Shown: one piece after another, positions 22,018-32,759 of the stretch
How the letters are laid out: every line of letters starts with the position of its first letter
Numbering within the stretch: the first letter of the stretch is position 1
NCBI GenBank assembly: GCA_018136815.1
Contig: CM030937.1
Location: 5,756,526-5,820,525 of the forward strand
Origin: Isochrysis galbana
Taxonomy: Eukaryota; Haptophyta; Isochrysidales; Isochrysidaceae
Reading direction: 5' to 3'
Length of the DNA stretch: 64,000 nt
The notes under the pieces: generated by a model
Database searches by the model: none
What the model saw: only the letters and a program-made list of their open reading frames with translations
Told to the model about the DNA's origin: nothing
Made by a program: the position numbers and the translations under genes

Positions 22018-22473
22018 GATGAGGAAGTCATGGATATGCAATCACGCTGTTGACATGGCCGCCCTCAAGCGATTATGGACGCACGCTGCCATGCACTTCA
22101 GACAGACCACCATCTGGAATGTGCACTCCTATGGCTGCATGCGAAAGTGAGGTGATAGTTGATGGGATTGCCGCTGTTCATGATGAGGCTAGGGGCTAGC
22201 GGTGGTGTGCCCGAGATTGTCAACAATCGACAATACCAGGTCTCATTTCTTCGCTAGCGCGTGCGCTGCTCTCCAATGTTGAGAAAAAACCTCTTAGTAG
22301 TAGCACATCTCGCCGCACGCCTAGGCCCTTGGGGTTCTAGACATTGTCCCCTGCCCGTGCCCCTCCGCTTACCCCCTCAGCTTCCGTCTTGCGACAACTC
22401 CCCTCGTCCGCTACTTAGGGGCACTAGATGTCGAGGTTTAGAAAGATGGGAAGGTTAGCACAACGACAACTAA
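22018..22473. other. 3' flank of primase, no gene seen
   Basis: Nothing recognisable apart from the 17 bp sequence 'agcacaacgacaactaa' at 22457-22473. This is the left target-site duplication of the LINE-like element that follows. Confidence 0.6.
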
Positions 22474-22790
22474 AAAAAAACATCTGAAGATTCTGGGCTA
22501 CACACCTACTATTGACGGGATCTCCCGCTTCTACTAACACCGCCCTTAAGTTCCCTTTCCCCACCTCTTCCCCTGCCCCCCTTCATTCCTTTTTCTTTGG
22601 TTTCCGGGGTTCGGTCTCGGTGCGCTACCTAAGACCTGGTTCGGAGTGCGGGGGCCGGGCAGGCCTTTTGAATCGTTGCCCCTGGTATGACCGTCCACCC
22701 GGACTCGCTTTTCTCATCTTGATTTTGTCGGGACCGTGGCGTCTCTGTAGTTCCTTTGTGTCTTCGTTTTGATGGCTTGTTCGTTTTTGT

Positions 22791-24206
22791 TTAGTTGTTT
22801 TTGAGTTCCTCAACGGCGTGTACTATTTTCAGCTTGGTGGCCAGTTCCACCAACTCCTTGCCGGGTTTGAGCCCACCCTTGTCGTTCGCGTCGTAGACGG
22901 GAATTAGATCGCTTAAGTCTATCCTCTTCTTGGGTTGTCTACCCATACCCGCCTGGGCGGTTCTTGCCGAGTCGGTTTCTCGTGCGAAGAGTAATGCTTT
23001 GCTCAGTGTAGTGAATCGTTCTATTGTTTTTATCAGTATTGATTCTTCCGTGAATGCTACTCCATCGTAGTGGATTCTATAGAAGTCTGTAATGATGTAC
23101 CTCCATGCTACTAGGTAAAGTATGTATATTGGTTTCGGGGCGTCCCCCTTTGGGAATATAAACAGGTTATCGATGATAGTTTCGCTCCTGTTTCTTTCCG
23201 CTTTGGGTGTGAATCTGGCAAGTTTATTCAACGCTGCTAAGACGTTGGTTATCCCCCGGCATTCGCCGAGGTGCGTAGAGGACTCGTCCGCTTTTCCGCA
23301 TATGCGGCATGTACTGTCTCTACCGGGGAATCGGTTGTACGTGCCCACTCGTCTGTGCGCGATGTGTTTATAGTGTAGGTGCATGTCTCGCGCTGTCACC
23401 ATCGGAGAGGTGTAGAGCTTGGCTAAGTGTGCCCATGTGTCCTCGGGTATTTGGAGTTTTTCCTTCCATTTGGTCGGTCCTGCTAGGCGTTTGGTTTTGC
23501 GGTCCGTTCGTTGGAGGACTTTGGTTAGGTGTTCCACTCCGGTGGCGTCGAGCGGCGTTTCGCCGTCTATTGTGTATTCGTCCGCTAGCGGGTATTCGAG
23601 TCTCTTATTGGATTTGAAACCTTCCCCCCATTTTGCCGGCGGAGAGGTGTCTAAGTTTGCGGGGGTGCTCGTGACTCTCTCCCCTATTATCGGCGTGCCT
23701 AGGTATGAGAGCTCAGCTTCATACCATGTGCCTTTGATGTTGACGTAATACTCCCCGTCCTGCGTTATGTGTGTTTCGGGAGACGTTTCCTCCGGGTTGG
23801 CATGATCGCCGGCCTCTCGCCGAAGGGGCGGTTTTTCTCTCGCGTCTGCGGTTCTTGGCGTCGTCATTATTGTTTTGGAGTGGGTTACTATTGTGTCCCA
23901 TGACTCTAGAAATTTGTTCCTTGGGATATATTCCCCTTGGAAGTGTATGTACGTCGTTATTTTTGAGGTATTGTGCGCATTCCTCTCTAGTATAGGGTGT
24001 CGTCGCATTATAGTCGCGATACACATTGTGTATGGCGTTGCACTCAAGTTTGTTCCATAGTTTCGCCCATGTGGGGTTAAGTCTGGGGCGGTGATTTTTT
24101 GGGATGCTTCGAACTCAACTTCGGTTTCGGCTTCGGGTTCAAGGTCTTCGTCGAGCAGAGCCACCTGGGTGGCCGGGGTGGGGAGGGTGGTTAGTCCTAT
24201 TAGCAA
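22791..24206 (-). pseudogene. LINE C-terminal region with zf-RVT-like motif
   Basis: This is the 3' part of the element's frame, about 470 residues. It contains 'TCRICGKADESSTHLGEC', a Cys-X2-Cys...His...Cys motif of the kind found after the reverse transcriptase domain of many non-LTR retrotransposons, then 'YLVAWRYIITDFYRIHYD'. It ends in a basic/acidic tail. Before the nested insertion it was continuous with 25063-25745: the peptide 'LLIGLT' occurs on both sides because it is encoded by the duplicated target. It is similar along its length to the broken copy at 34558-35747. Confidence 0.75.
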
Positions 24207-25061
24207 TAAAACTTCTGAAGATTCGGGCTACTCACGCTAGCTATACAGTCCACGTACTCACGGTACTCACTCACGACATCGCCTATACCCCAGTTTACTC
24301 ACTCCCTTACACCACCCCCTTCATTCCTTTGTTTTTGGTATCGGGGGGGGGGCCCGCGTGCACTACAACGGGCCAAGTGCAGGGGGTGGGCTGGGGCAGA
24401 CCTGCTGGTGTGGTGTTCCTGTGGCAAAACAAACGTAAACGCCTGTTGCATGTGACACTTCGTGCCCCTGGGAGGTCTCGGCCCCCTCTCCTCGCGTCTT
24501 TTCAAGTATCTCCGCGTCTTCGCGGCATTCGTGTGTCGCTCGGGGTGTCGGCTTGTAAACATACCGTAAACAGGCGTGAGTCTTACCTTTTCTTGGGTCA
24601 GATCGCGTCGTTTTTTTTGTCGTTCTTTTCTCGCGGTTCTCTTCGTTCTCCTACGGGCGTGCGATGCCTGCGCGCGCCATGGCACCCCTCTGAGGGGACC
24701 CTCGGGCCCCCCCAGAGGGCCAGCTGGGCCAGCTCAGGGGGCAGTGGAGGCTGGGGCTGGGCCCCTGGCCTCTCCTGCCTCTCCCTCGCTGGCCTCGCTG
24801 GTCCTGGGTGCCCTCCTGGCGGCTCAGGTGGTCTGTGGCTCAGTGGTGGAGGGGGGGGTCAGTACGAGCAGGGGCCAGTGCAGGCGAATGCGTGCGGCGC
24901 GCGATGCGCGCTCGGCGAGGGTCTGTGCCAGTGTGATGTCAGCTCAGCCCCTGCCAGCAGGCAGGGGCTGAGGTTGAGTGTGCAGGCCCACCCAGGGGGT
25001 GTCTGCGATGGAGGGGGGGGGGCACGGGGCCCCCATGACCCTATCAGTTTTACTGATAGTT
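24206..25061 (-). mobile_element. Nested 856 bp non-autonomous insertion
   Basis: The insertion is flanked by 'ggttagtcctattagca' at 24189-24205 and 25062-25078, a perfect 17 bp target duplication. Read on the minus strand, it begins with the same hairpin-plus-'gggtcatgg' as its host LINE and ends 'cccgaatcttcagaagtttt', like the host's 3' end. It is therefore a short relative using the same ends. Its body is the GC-rich repeat also found at 2030-2400 and 58790-58935. It has no long coding frame. It interrupts the host frame exactly within the codons for LLIGLT. Confidence 0.82.
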
Positions 25062-25062
25062 G

Positions 25063-25745
25063 GTTAGTCCTATTAGCAGCTGTGTCTCGTCGGGGCCCGG
25101 CGGGCTAGGTGTGGGCTTTCTATTGGCGCTTCCTCCCAATGTTGTTTGGGTGTGGTGACTCTCTGTTGGTCTTGGTTCCTGGGTGTGTTCATGGTGCTGA
25201 GCCTCTTGGCTCTCTGCCCTGTTTGGCCCACGCGCGCTCGCGGCGCGGTTGTTGTCTCGTCGTCTCGTGTTGTTGGCGGGAGCCTCTCCCTCGTCGTTTC
25301 CTTCAGTGTGCTTACCTCCCCTTCTGGGGGTCCAGTCTTGTTCCCATCCTGTTGTTGTTTCGCATTGCTGTGACCTTTCCCCATGGGGGCTTTGTCCAAG
25401 ATGGTGCCGGGCCGGCCCCTCGTGCCGGAGCACGAGGGCGGTTTCGCGGCTGTGTAGGGGCCGGGCCCGGAGGCCTCCCCTGATGGAGCGTCCTTCTGGT
25501 GTGAGGTGGCTGGTGGGGTTGTGGAAAGTGGAGTGGGTGTGTTGCATGCTGGCTGTTGCCAGCATGCAGACTTGGGTTGCTCTGTCCTCTGTGGTGTTCG
25601 GGCGCGGCCCGCTGGCTCTTGCGCCCACCTGGTCGGGCGGGTCGTCTTGTCTCGGTCGCTTCGGCGACAGGGGGGTGTCCATGAGCCCTTCGTCCATCGC
25701 GGCGAGGGCGGCGGCAGCGAGAGCGGGCGGCGGCGCGCGCTCCAT
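25063..25745 (-). pseudogene. LINE N-terminal region
   Basis: This starts at ATG 25745, just after the 5' hairpin. The first 40 residues ('MERAPPPALAAAALAAMDE' and onward) are shared with the fragment at 7268-7671. The rest is hydrophilic, threonine-, arginine- and glutamine-rich, without a recognisable endonuclease or RNA-binding motif. It stops shortly after the target duplication, because the nested insertion supplies a stop. It may correspond to the N-terminus of a LINE ORF. Confidence 0.65.
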
Positions 25746-25781
25746 GACCCTATCGTTTTAACGATAGTTGAGCACAACGAC

Positions 25782-26160
25782 AACTAAGTTTATACTTAGT
25801 TCGCCCATTGGGGGGAGGGGGGGCACGAGCCCCCCCCTCTCTCCACTCCTCCCCTGCCATGGGGGAGGATCCACCCCCTCTCATGGCACGCCTGCTGGCT
25901 TGCCAGGACCACACAGCCCTGCTGACCCATTCCTCTCCCCACAGGCCCGCCTGACTCGCCCGCCCTGGCCCGTCGTGGCGTCGTGGCCTGCCCATCTTTC
26001 TCACCAGCCCCTCCTCCCCCTAGCCCTCCCCCCCTTATCAGGAACCCCCAGCCAGCTCCTGTCGATCCGCAGGGGCGCGGAGCGCCAACGAGGGAGAGGC
26101 AGGAGGGGCCAGGGCCATGCCCCAGCCTCACCTGCCCCTGAGCTGTGAGCTGTGCTCCCA
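25782..26160 (+). repeat. Dispersed GC-rich repeat with palindromic end
   Basis: It starts with the near-palindrome 'actaagtttatacttagtt', then G/C runs and 'tctctccactcctcccctgc'. The first part recurs at 58309-58440 and inverted at 15842-15985. The part from 25860, including 'cgccctggcccgtcgtggc', recurs at ~15180-15340. Positions 26065-26152 are an inverted copy of the family at 2036-2140. It is a mosaic of non-coding mobile sequence. Confidence 0.65.
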
Positions 26161-26706
26161 GGCCCCCGCAGGCCATCTGGGGACGTGAAGTGGGGCCGCA
26201 GACGCGCGCCATGGGCCCCCGCCGCAGGGAAGAGAGAAGGAAGAGGGAAGAGAGAGGGGAGGGGGGAGCGGCAGCTCCCCCCCACCGGCGCTAACGTATA
26301 ACGTATCTTCTTGCCCCGTTTAGGTAAAAGAAGATGCGGGGCGCCAGACCCAAGAGGGAAGGGCCGCGGCTCGCCGCGGCCACTCGCTCTGGCGAGGGAG
26401 ATTAGCGCTCTGGACTCTTACCTTTGTGGCTGTGTGAGCCTCGCCACATTTGGATGCCCGGGTGTAGTTCATAAAGAGTCAGAGGAAGCGGATCATGAGG
26501 ATGTCAAAAGATTCGACGATGCTGTCGCGAAGTCGCGAATGCTATGCTCTGTCGATACAATACATCGCCGCCCTTCTTACTGCCCTCACGGAACCCTTCT
26601 TCCTGTAGTCACCACTTTACTACTCTAGATTCCTTCCAACGTCCTCCACTCCGTGCTGTCTGCTTGCGTCGCGCCCACCGCGAGCGGTCGGCGCCTCCGC
26701 TCAAGG
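26161..26706. other. Intergenic, upstream of sulfotransferase-like gene
   Basis: GA-rich at 26220-26280. At 26395-26540 there is an open frame with an ordinary-looking peptide ('SYLCGCVSLATFGCPGVV') that could be a missed exon, but nothing identifies it. The 80 bases before the ATG at 26707 are T- and C-rich. Confidence 0.45.
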
Positions 26707-27817
26707 ATGAGCCCGCGCCCTGCGGTGGTCCATGTGCTGCTGCTGCTTGCCGGCCTGCCCGCTTGCACGAGCATGCTTACCGCCATCTCGCCCATGCACA
26801 AGTCGGCTTCTGTCCACATCCGCAAACTGCTGCTGCACGCGGTTGACTGCATCGTCGATGACAACGTGCGCTCAGCTGCAACGCTGCCCGCGGTGCATTC
26901 CACTGGTGCCGTGCACTGTAGGCCGATCAGCGATGCCCACGCGCTCTCACGCGCTCCCGTCCATCTGAGCGCCGCAGGCCACGCACCACCGCGCGTGGGG
27001 GGTCGTCGAGCACTGTACGCGCCCAAGGTACACCAACACCTCGGCATGCAGCCACGAAATGACACGCTTCTCGCGTAGCCCGACCACGCTGCTCTCCACC
27101 GTGCACCGACTTCTTTCCAGCAACTGCGGCGTGTTCTCGGAGTGTAGGGCAATGGTGCACATCCGCCATCCGTTCGATATCCTTGTCTCGATGTTTGATG
27201 CATGGACTTCGACTGCCACCGCCGAGTTCAACAAGACGCTCATTGGCAAGACGGAGGCTGAGTGTGCCGAGATGAGAAGGCATAGGGACGAGCTTCGCGC
27301 GCGAGGGATAGACGCGTACGTGCTCTCTAGGATGAATCAGGTAGCTACACACACCCTAAAAAGTATCGCCCGCGATGTGGTGCTAGGGGACGTTGGCTAG
27401 CTTGAAACTCCACCATCCCAACGGCGGAGAGCATCGTTATGTGTGGCATCACCGCATGTGCAGGTATACACGAAGGTGGAGGAGGCTCTCAACGTCTCCT
27501 CCGCACTCGAGGAAATCTGCTCCTCCGTGTGGTTGTCGCACTACGAGGATCTTGTGGCAAGACCAGTGTGGTGGCTCGAACAGCTCTTCCATTTTCTCCA
27601 CCTCCAGGCAACAGCACCAGGCCGCCATCACGCGGCGCTGACGCGCCACCGAGCCTCGCAGCTGCGCGAACGCACCTCGGTGCCCGATCCGCGTACACAT
27701 TTGCACACCATTGTGGCTGGGGGTTTTGTGAGTAGGCTCACGGCGGAGACGCAAACGGCGTTGCTCAAGGAGCTATTGAACCACCCTGTTGTACTTCGGA
27801 GATCAGGCTATTTCTGA
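26707..27817 (+). CDS. Sulfotransferase-like protein, secretory
   Basis: Family members transfer sulfate from PAPS to carbohydrates or other acceptors in the Golgi lumen. The first exon starts at ATG 26707 with a hydrophobic leader ('VVHVLLLLAGLPACTS') and 'MHKSASVHIRKLL', which may be the PAPS-loop helix. The middle exon, ending at 27340, encodes 'AMVHIRHPFDILVSMFDAW', matching the conserved R.P.D.L.S region of the PAPS 3'-phosphate site. The last exon, 27464-27817, gives 'VWLSHYEDLVARP', the family's 'YEDL...P' motif. The intron 27341-27463 is GT-AG and phase 0. The first exon-exon join, somewhere between 27000 and 27125, could not be settled because no donor/acceptor pair keeps the frame cleanly. 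A frameshift or an extra intron is possible. Substrate unknown. Confidence 0.62.
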
Positions 27818-30030
27818 GCACATTCAGGCGTCCAAAACGTTGAACGCGTTGTCAAGACGATGAACACCTAGTAGAGAGGATGATAGAGTTTCATTTTTTC
27901 TTAATAATCTCACCGTGCGCGCGGCCCTGAAATAGATATCTCGCAGCCTCGCCCGCTTCCTTCCTCCCTCCCTCCTCCTACTCCTACCAGAAGGTGCAAC
28001 CTGAGGTCCAATTTTTTGCCACCCCCGACCCCCCCCCCATTTTGGTATAATACTGTAGAAGCACCCACACTTTGGAGGGTAGACCGGCGACTTGCCGCCC
28101 CTCTTGTGCGGGACTCCTCCCTCGCAAGCTCAGCCCCCCTTTGTTTGGCTCAGACTCGCCATCCACCTGGGTCCAACTTAAAGAAGTCGTGCAATTTGAG
28201 GGTTCGTTTTCGTTTTTTGTCCCTTGCGCTCCGATGCGCCTCCTCGGCTCACTGCTGGCTCATAGATGCTGCACCTATAGGCTGTATGCTCCGCATTGCC
28301 GCAGTCCCTTACCAGCAGGGCGCTTTCTGGCACTCCCTCCTTTGGGCGGCGTTGGCGCCGCCCTGGGAGGGCACTCCGATTGCGCGACAGCTCATGCGCC
28401 ACTTCGGATGGCACGTCCCGGCCGTCTTGTAGCCGCACGGCGGGCTGCTAGCTGCTAGTGCTAGTCAGTTGCGGCAAGTGTGCTTGCAAATGCAAAGCGT
28501 AATACGTGGGCGGGCGCGGGCGAAACGGAAACGGGGGTCGGTCGGAGGCCCGGGGGTGCCTTGTCCGTAGGTAGAGGTTTATATACCCACTTCATGGTTC
28601 ATGGGCATGGGGGCATTTGTCAAAAAATCAGCCAACCCTGAGGTTGCAGCCTCTGTCTGAGGGGAGAGATTTGAAGATTTGAGAAGGGGTGCGGCATAGC
28701 TAGGTGTATGTGTATCTGTATCTATCTGTATCTGTGGTATCAGCACGCATCAAGGTGTACGGACAGGTGCGCTGAGGGTTGTCGTGGTAGTACCGGGCTA
28801 GTGGGAGTAGTGGTAATAGCGCTCAGTTATTTTATTATTATATGGGTGATATGTTTGAAGTGGAAGTGGAAGTGGAGGTGGAGGTGGAGAGATGTTTGTG
28901 TTTGTCCGTGTGTTTGAGCAGCGAGCAGCGCAGGCCTGAGCCGTCTGGGGCCGTAGGATGTTCACTCTCAATTGACGACATCAATCCCGGCGCCATCCCG
29001 TGCTCCCAGCGCCTGCTGTGGCTACGAAGGACCAGATGCCAGGGATCTGGTGCGTGCCAGGAGCCAGGAATTGGGTGGGCTCGGAGTACTCTAGTAGATG
29101 GAAGATGCCCTTCTTGTACTCCTACAAGAAAACCCGTGGCCGTCGCCTCGAGCGGCGATCTCGCGGGGGAGGCACGCGGCGCCCCCCCTCCCCCCCCCCC
29201 TCCCCCGCCCCGTCCCGCCCTCCCCCTGCCTCTCTCTCTCTCCTCTCGCGAGGGAAGGTTGGGGGAGGGGGGGGGGGCAGAGAAATCGAGCGGGAGAGAT
29301 ATTGTATTGGATAATTAGATAATATTGGGTGAGGGGGGGGGGGGGCAAAGAGAGAGAGAGAGAATGGCGAGGGCCACGAGGCGGGGCGCTGCTTCTGCGG
29401 AGAGAGAGGTTTCTCTCAAATCTCCTCTCTCCGGGCGCCGCGCCGCCGCGCCCGCCCGCGTGCCAGCGGTGGTGGACTCTTTTTCCAGATTTTTCAGTCG
29501 CTGACATTTATAATCTCTGGGTAGGCCCCCAACAGGTTTCTCCTCAACGTTGCACCCTCTCTCCCCCCCCTCTCTATCACCTTCTCTCTCTCTTCTCCTC
29601 CTTCCCTTCAAAGCCCTCCCTGCCTGCCTGCCTGCCTCCCTCCCCTCTTCTCTCTCTCTTAGTGCCCGGGGGGGGGCGGAAGCGCTGGTCGAGAGCTCAC
29701 GCACTCTCCCCCCCTTCCCCGCGGCCAGGGGGGGGGGGACGCCCACCTCGCCGCCTCCTCTTCCTCCCCTCCCCCTCTCTGGCGAGTTTCACCTCTCCAC
29801 CTCTCCACAATTATGTACACATCACAGTATATCCTGACCGCCCGTGCCACCCCCCCCCTCCCCCCCCCCTCCTCGTGGAGACTCAGGGAGACACTCGCTA
29901 CTCTACCTCACTCCCCCGCCCTCCACACAACCCCAGCCTCTCCCCTCCCTCCCCTCCCTCTCCCTCTCACCCCACAGACCTCGACTCTCCCCGCCTGCGG
30001 AGAGCCAGATACCCACAGATCGACTCGACC
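27818..30030. other. Intergenic, repeats and pyrimidine tracts
   Basis: No gene seen. It holds repeat partners of 17233 (27990-28100) and of 1487 (28711-28815), a short GGAAGT/GGAGGT run at ~28857-28887, and G/C runs with CT and GA tracts at 29160-29960. The last 500 bases before the S1 gene are pyrimidine-rich and probably hold its promoter. Confidence 0.6.
28711..28815 (-). repeat. Dispersed repeat, inverted partner of 1487-1575
   Basis: The reverse complement aligns with 1487-1575 over ~85 bp. Flanking 'tatctgta' repeats make the outer edges uncertain. Confidence 0.6.
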
Positions 30031-31488
30031 ATGCGCTCCGCCACTCTCGGTCTCCTCGCGGGCAACGCCCTCCTCGCCTCGGCCTTCTCGCCTGCCGCTC
30101 GGCCGCTTCCTGCCTCCCTCGCGCACGACGAGGCGCGGCACGCGCGCAGTGTCGGGGAGTGGAGTGGACGGGGTGGTATGACGCAGGCAGCGATGCTCGC
30201 AGACCCGCCGATCGCGGTGCCGGGGCAGATGTCCAAGCTCGAGCGGATGCGCTCGCGGTATGGCCACGTCTATGAGCCGGAGGGGGGCTGGGCGTCCGAT
30301 TCTCCCGAGGTCGACACGGGCTTTTCGTACGCGGACCTCGAGGCGGGCGTTGGCGACATCGCCTCTTTCTCGCGCGGCGATTCGGTCACCGGCACGGTGC
30401 TCGGATTCGAGCCCAACGGTGCGCTCATCGACATTGGCGTCAAGTCCTCCGCCTACTGCGCCCTCGCTGAGTGCGCTCTTGACAAGCCCGTCCGTCCGGA
30501 GGACGTGCTCGAGCTCGGTGCGCAGTATGAGTTCCTCATCGTCTCGCGCGAGGACGAGAACGGCCAGCAGTTGCTCTCACGCCGCAAGATCCTCACCGTG
30601 AAGGCCTGGGATGCGGTCACGGAGATGATGGCTTCCGATGCCGCCGTCGAGGGCACCGTAGCTGCCGTCAACCGTGGTGGCGCCATCGTCAACGTCGAGG
30701 GCCTCCGTGCCTTCCTCCCCGGCTCGCACTACCTCCCTGGCCAGAACCCGCCGGAGGAGCTCGTCGGTCAACCTCTCAAGGTCAAGTTCCTCGATGTGGA
30801 CCGCGAGAACAATCGGCTCGTTGTCTCGCACCGCAAGGCCATGGTTGACCAGACCATCAACAATCTCGCGGTCGGCTCGGTCCTCGCCGGCATCGTCACC
30901 GCGGTCAAGCCCTACGGCGCCTTTGTCGACCTCGGAGGCATGTCGGGTCTGCTCCACATCTCGCAGATCTCATGCGATCACATCGGCGATGTCGGCTCCG
31001 TGCTGCCGCTCGGCACATCGATCAAGTGCATGGTTATCTCGCAGGATAAGTCCAAGGGCCGCGTGGCGCTCTCGACCAAAACTCTCGAGGCCGAGCCTGG
31101 CGACATGATTAAGAATCAGGTATGAGCGCCCCACCTCCACTGCCTGCACACTCAGCGCCCCCCCTCCACTGCCTGCACACTCAGCGCCCTCCCTCCACTG
31201 CCTGCACACCCGAGACCCCTGGCACCCCCGGCCAGAAGCCCGCCCATTCAATCGGCGGCGCGTATCCTTGCGATGACCCTCACCTTTGCTATCCCCCCTC
31301 CACTGCATCAGGCCAAGGTCTTCGAGGAGGCCGAGGCGACCGCCGCCAAGTACCAGGAGCGCCTCGAGGCCGAGCGCAAGGCACGGGAAGAGGCTGCGCA
31401 GGATGTCATCTTCGGCCTCGAGTCCGTCTTCACGGACTCACCCGACGAGCCCGCCAAGGATATGGAGGACCTGCCCCTCGAGAACTGA
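30031..31488 (+). CDS. RPS1: Chloroplast 30S ribosomal protein S1, bipartite targeting
   Basis: S1 binds mRNA on the small ribosomal subunit. The exons are 30031-31119 and 31312-31488, with a phase 0 GT-AG intron, giving 421 residues. Residues 1-18 are a signal peptide, and 'ASAFSP' at 16-21 puts Phe at +1 of a transit peptide. This is the hallmark of import into complex red-lineage plastids. Three S1 domains follow: ~110-180 ('GDSVTGTVLGFEPNGALIDI'), ~200-270 ('EGTVAAVNRGGAIVNVEGL') and ~280-350 ('AGIVTAVKPYGAFVDLGGMS'). This is the three-domain form of cyanobacterial and plastid S1, shorter than the six-domain E. coli protein. The C-terminal exon is a charged helix. The ATG was chosen because the leader begins there; upstream codons are low-complexity. 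The intron contains a 3-copy ~28 bp repeat. Confidence 0.93.
31125..31212 (+). repeat. Intronic minisatellite, ~28 bp x 3
   Basis: Three near-identical units of 'cctccactgcctgcacactc' plus 'agcgcccc' fill nearly half of the S1 intron. The unit ends resemble the intron's own acceptor ('cctccactgcatcag'), so the array may have grown from acceptor sequence. Confidence 0.85.
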
Positions 31489-32759
31489 GGGCTCCACTCC
31501 GCAGCTCAGCTCTGGCGAGCCACTGAGTATGCATCGACGTCCTCGCCGATGATCTGGGCACGTCGGCTACACCATCATGCGGCCTGGTAGTATCCATGTC
31601 ATGTAGGGTTGGCATTTCCTCAAGCCACCCGGTGCTTCAGTTCTCACCTCAATAAGTCATGCCTCCATACCCGCCAAAGAGGTGCGCATGGGAAAGGCAC
31701 TTACTTCGAGAGGTCTTCGGCTGGGATGGACGTTATTTTCGCAGGAGACAATGCCGGGAACTGATTGAGCCAAGGGTTTGGGATTGCGTGCGTTGTTCTG
31801 TGGGTTGGAGTGCGGTGTGCACCACACCCATTGCCCTTCATTGCGATAGCCATTGCCATAAGGCGCCCATATGTACGTTCCTCCGGAACTCGACTCGCTA
31901 TCTAGTGGGTGCATAGGCTGCCAGTGGGGCGCCCCCGCTAGCCGAGCAGCGGCACACGCGTGCTGAATGGGCGTGTTGCGGTGCCCTTGGCGCGACGAGA
32001 GATTATGCGAGCACCGCTGCTATAGTCATCATCATGAGCGAGCTTGTGAGCATGATGAGGTGTGCTGTGTGCTGTGTGTGGATGTGTGTGTTACAGCATC
32101 GTGCGTAAGCGAAACCTAATGTGAAGATGTTCTACTATATATATGAGAAACATTTCAAGATACAAATACAAGATACATGATGCTTAGATTTAGTAGCCCG
32201 GTCACTCACTAGTAGGGCGGTCACTCACTCTTTTTAACCACTATTTTCCGCCTCCCCTGGGTGTCCAAGGATTCCGCAGGGTCCCCCCCTACCTGCCCCG
32301 GCAACCGTCTCCCCCCCCCACGACCCCCCTCCCGCCCCACGAAAGGCAATGGCGTCGGTGAGTGACCCCCCTCCCTTCCCCCGGGCGTGGCGGTCTATTT
32401 TGGGAGAATGACACGGTCGCCCACGGGAGGGAATCAGAGAAATGAATAAGGGGCGCATCACTATAAGAAACGCGGAGCTTCCGCGAAGGGCAATCGCCCG
32501 CGATCGGCCGAAGAATGGCCTGGAGGTAGTGGGCATGGTGAGCCCACACCTCTCGCGAGCAGTGTGGGGGGCCACTGGTAGGGAGCACGCGGGGTCTTGA
32601 GGGTGGCACACATCCACACTGACCCATCCTCGCCCCACGCGCTGCAGGAATGCCTTGATTCGCTTGCGCTCGAGCCCCACTGCTTTGGCTCGCTTGACGT
32701 TGGCAAGCGCTGGCTCGGACGCCCGGAGGTGCAACTCTTCCTGGGGGCCGTACAGCGCA
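31489..32759. other. Intergenic, no gene seen
   Basis: 3' flank of S1 and upstream region of the coiled-coil gene. Repeated 'ggtcactcact' occurs at ~32202-32232. Open frames here have no recognisable content. The sequence from ~32660 to 32759 is in frame with the next gene, but its own start is not favoured. Confidence 0.55.

Larger units (their letters stand above)
22474..25770 (-). mobile_element. LINE-like element, internally deleted, with nested insertion
   Basis: The element lies on the minus strand between two copies of 'agcacaacgacaactaa' (22457-22473 and 25771-25787), a 17 bp target-site duplication. Its 5' end is the hairpin 'aactatcgttaaaacgatag', followed within a few bases by an ATG at 25745. 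Its 3' end reads 'cccagaatcttcagatg' and then a T run, with no A tail. Without the nested insertion (856 bp plus one 17 bp repeat) it is about 2.4 kb. It encodes one frame joining an N-terminal disordered region to a C-terminal zinc-binding region. The reverse transcriptase and endonuclease domains are absent, so this is a non-autonomous deletion derivative that has moved by target-primed insertion. Confidence 0.8.

Noticed and set aside
29329-30030. N-terminal extension of the S1 gene in the same frame
   Set aside because: The upstream codons are proline/serine low complexity, and the signal peptide with its cleavage motif begins at the ATG at 30031.
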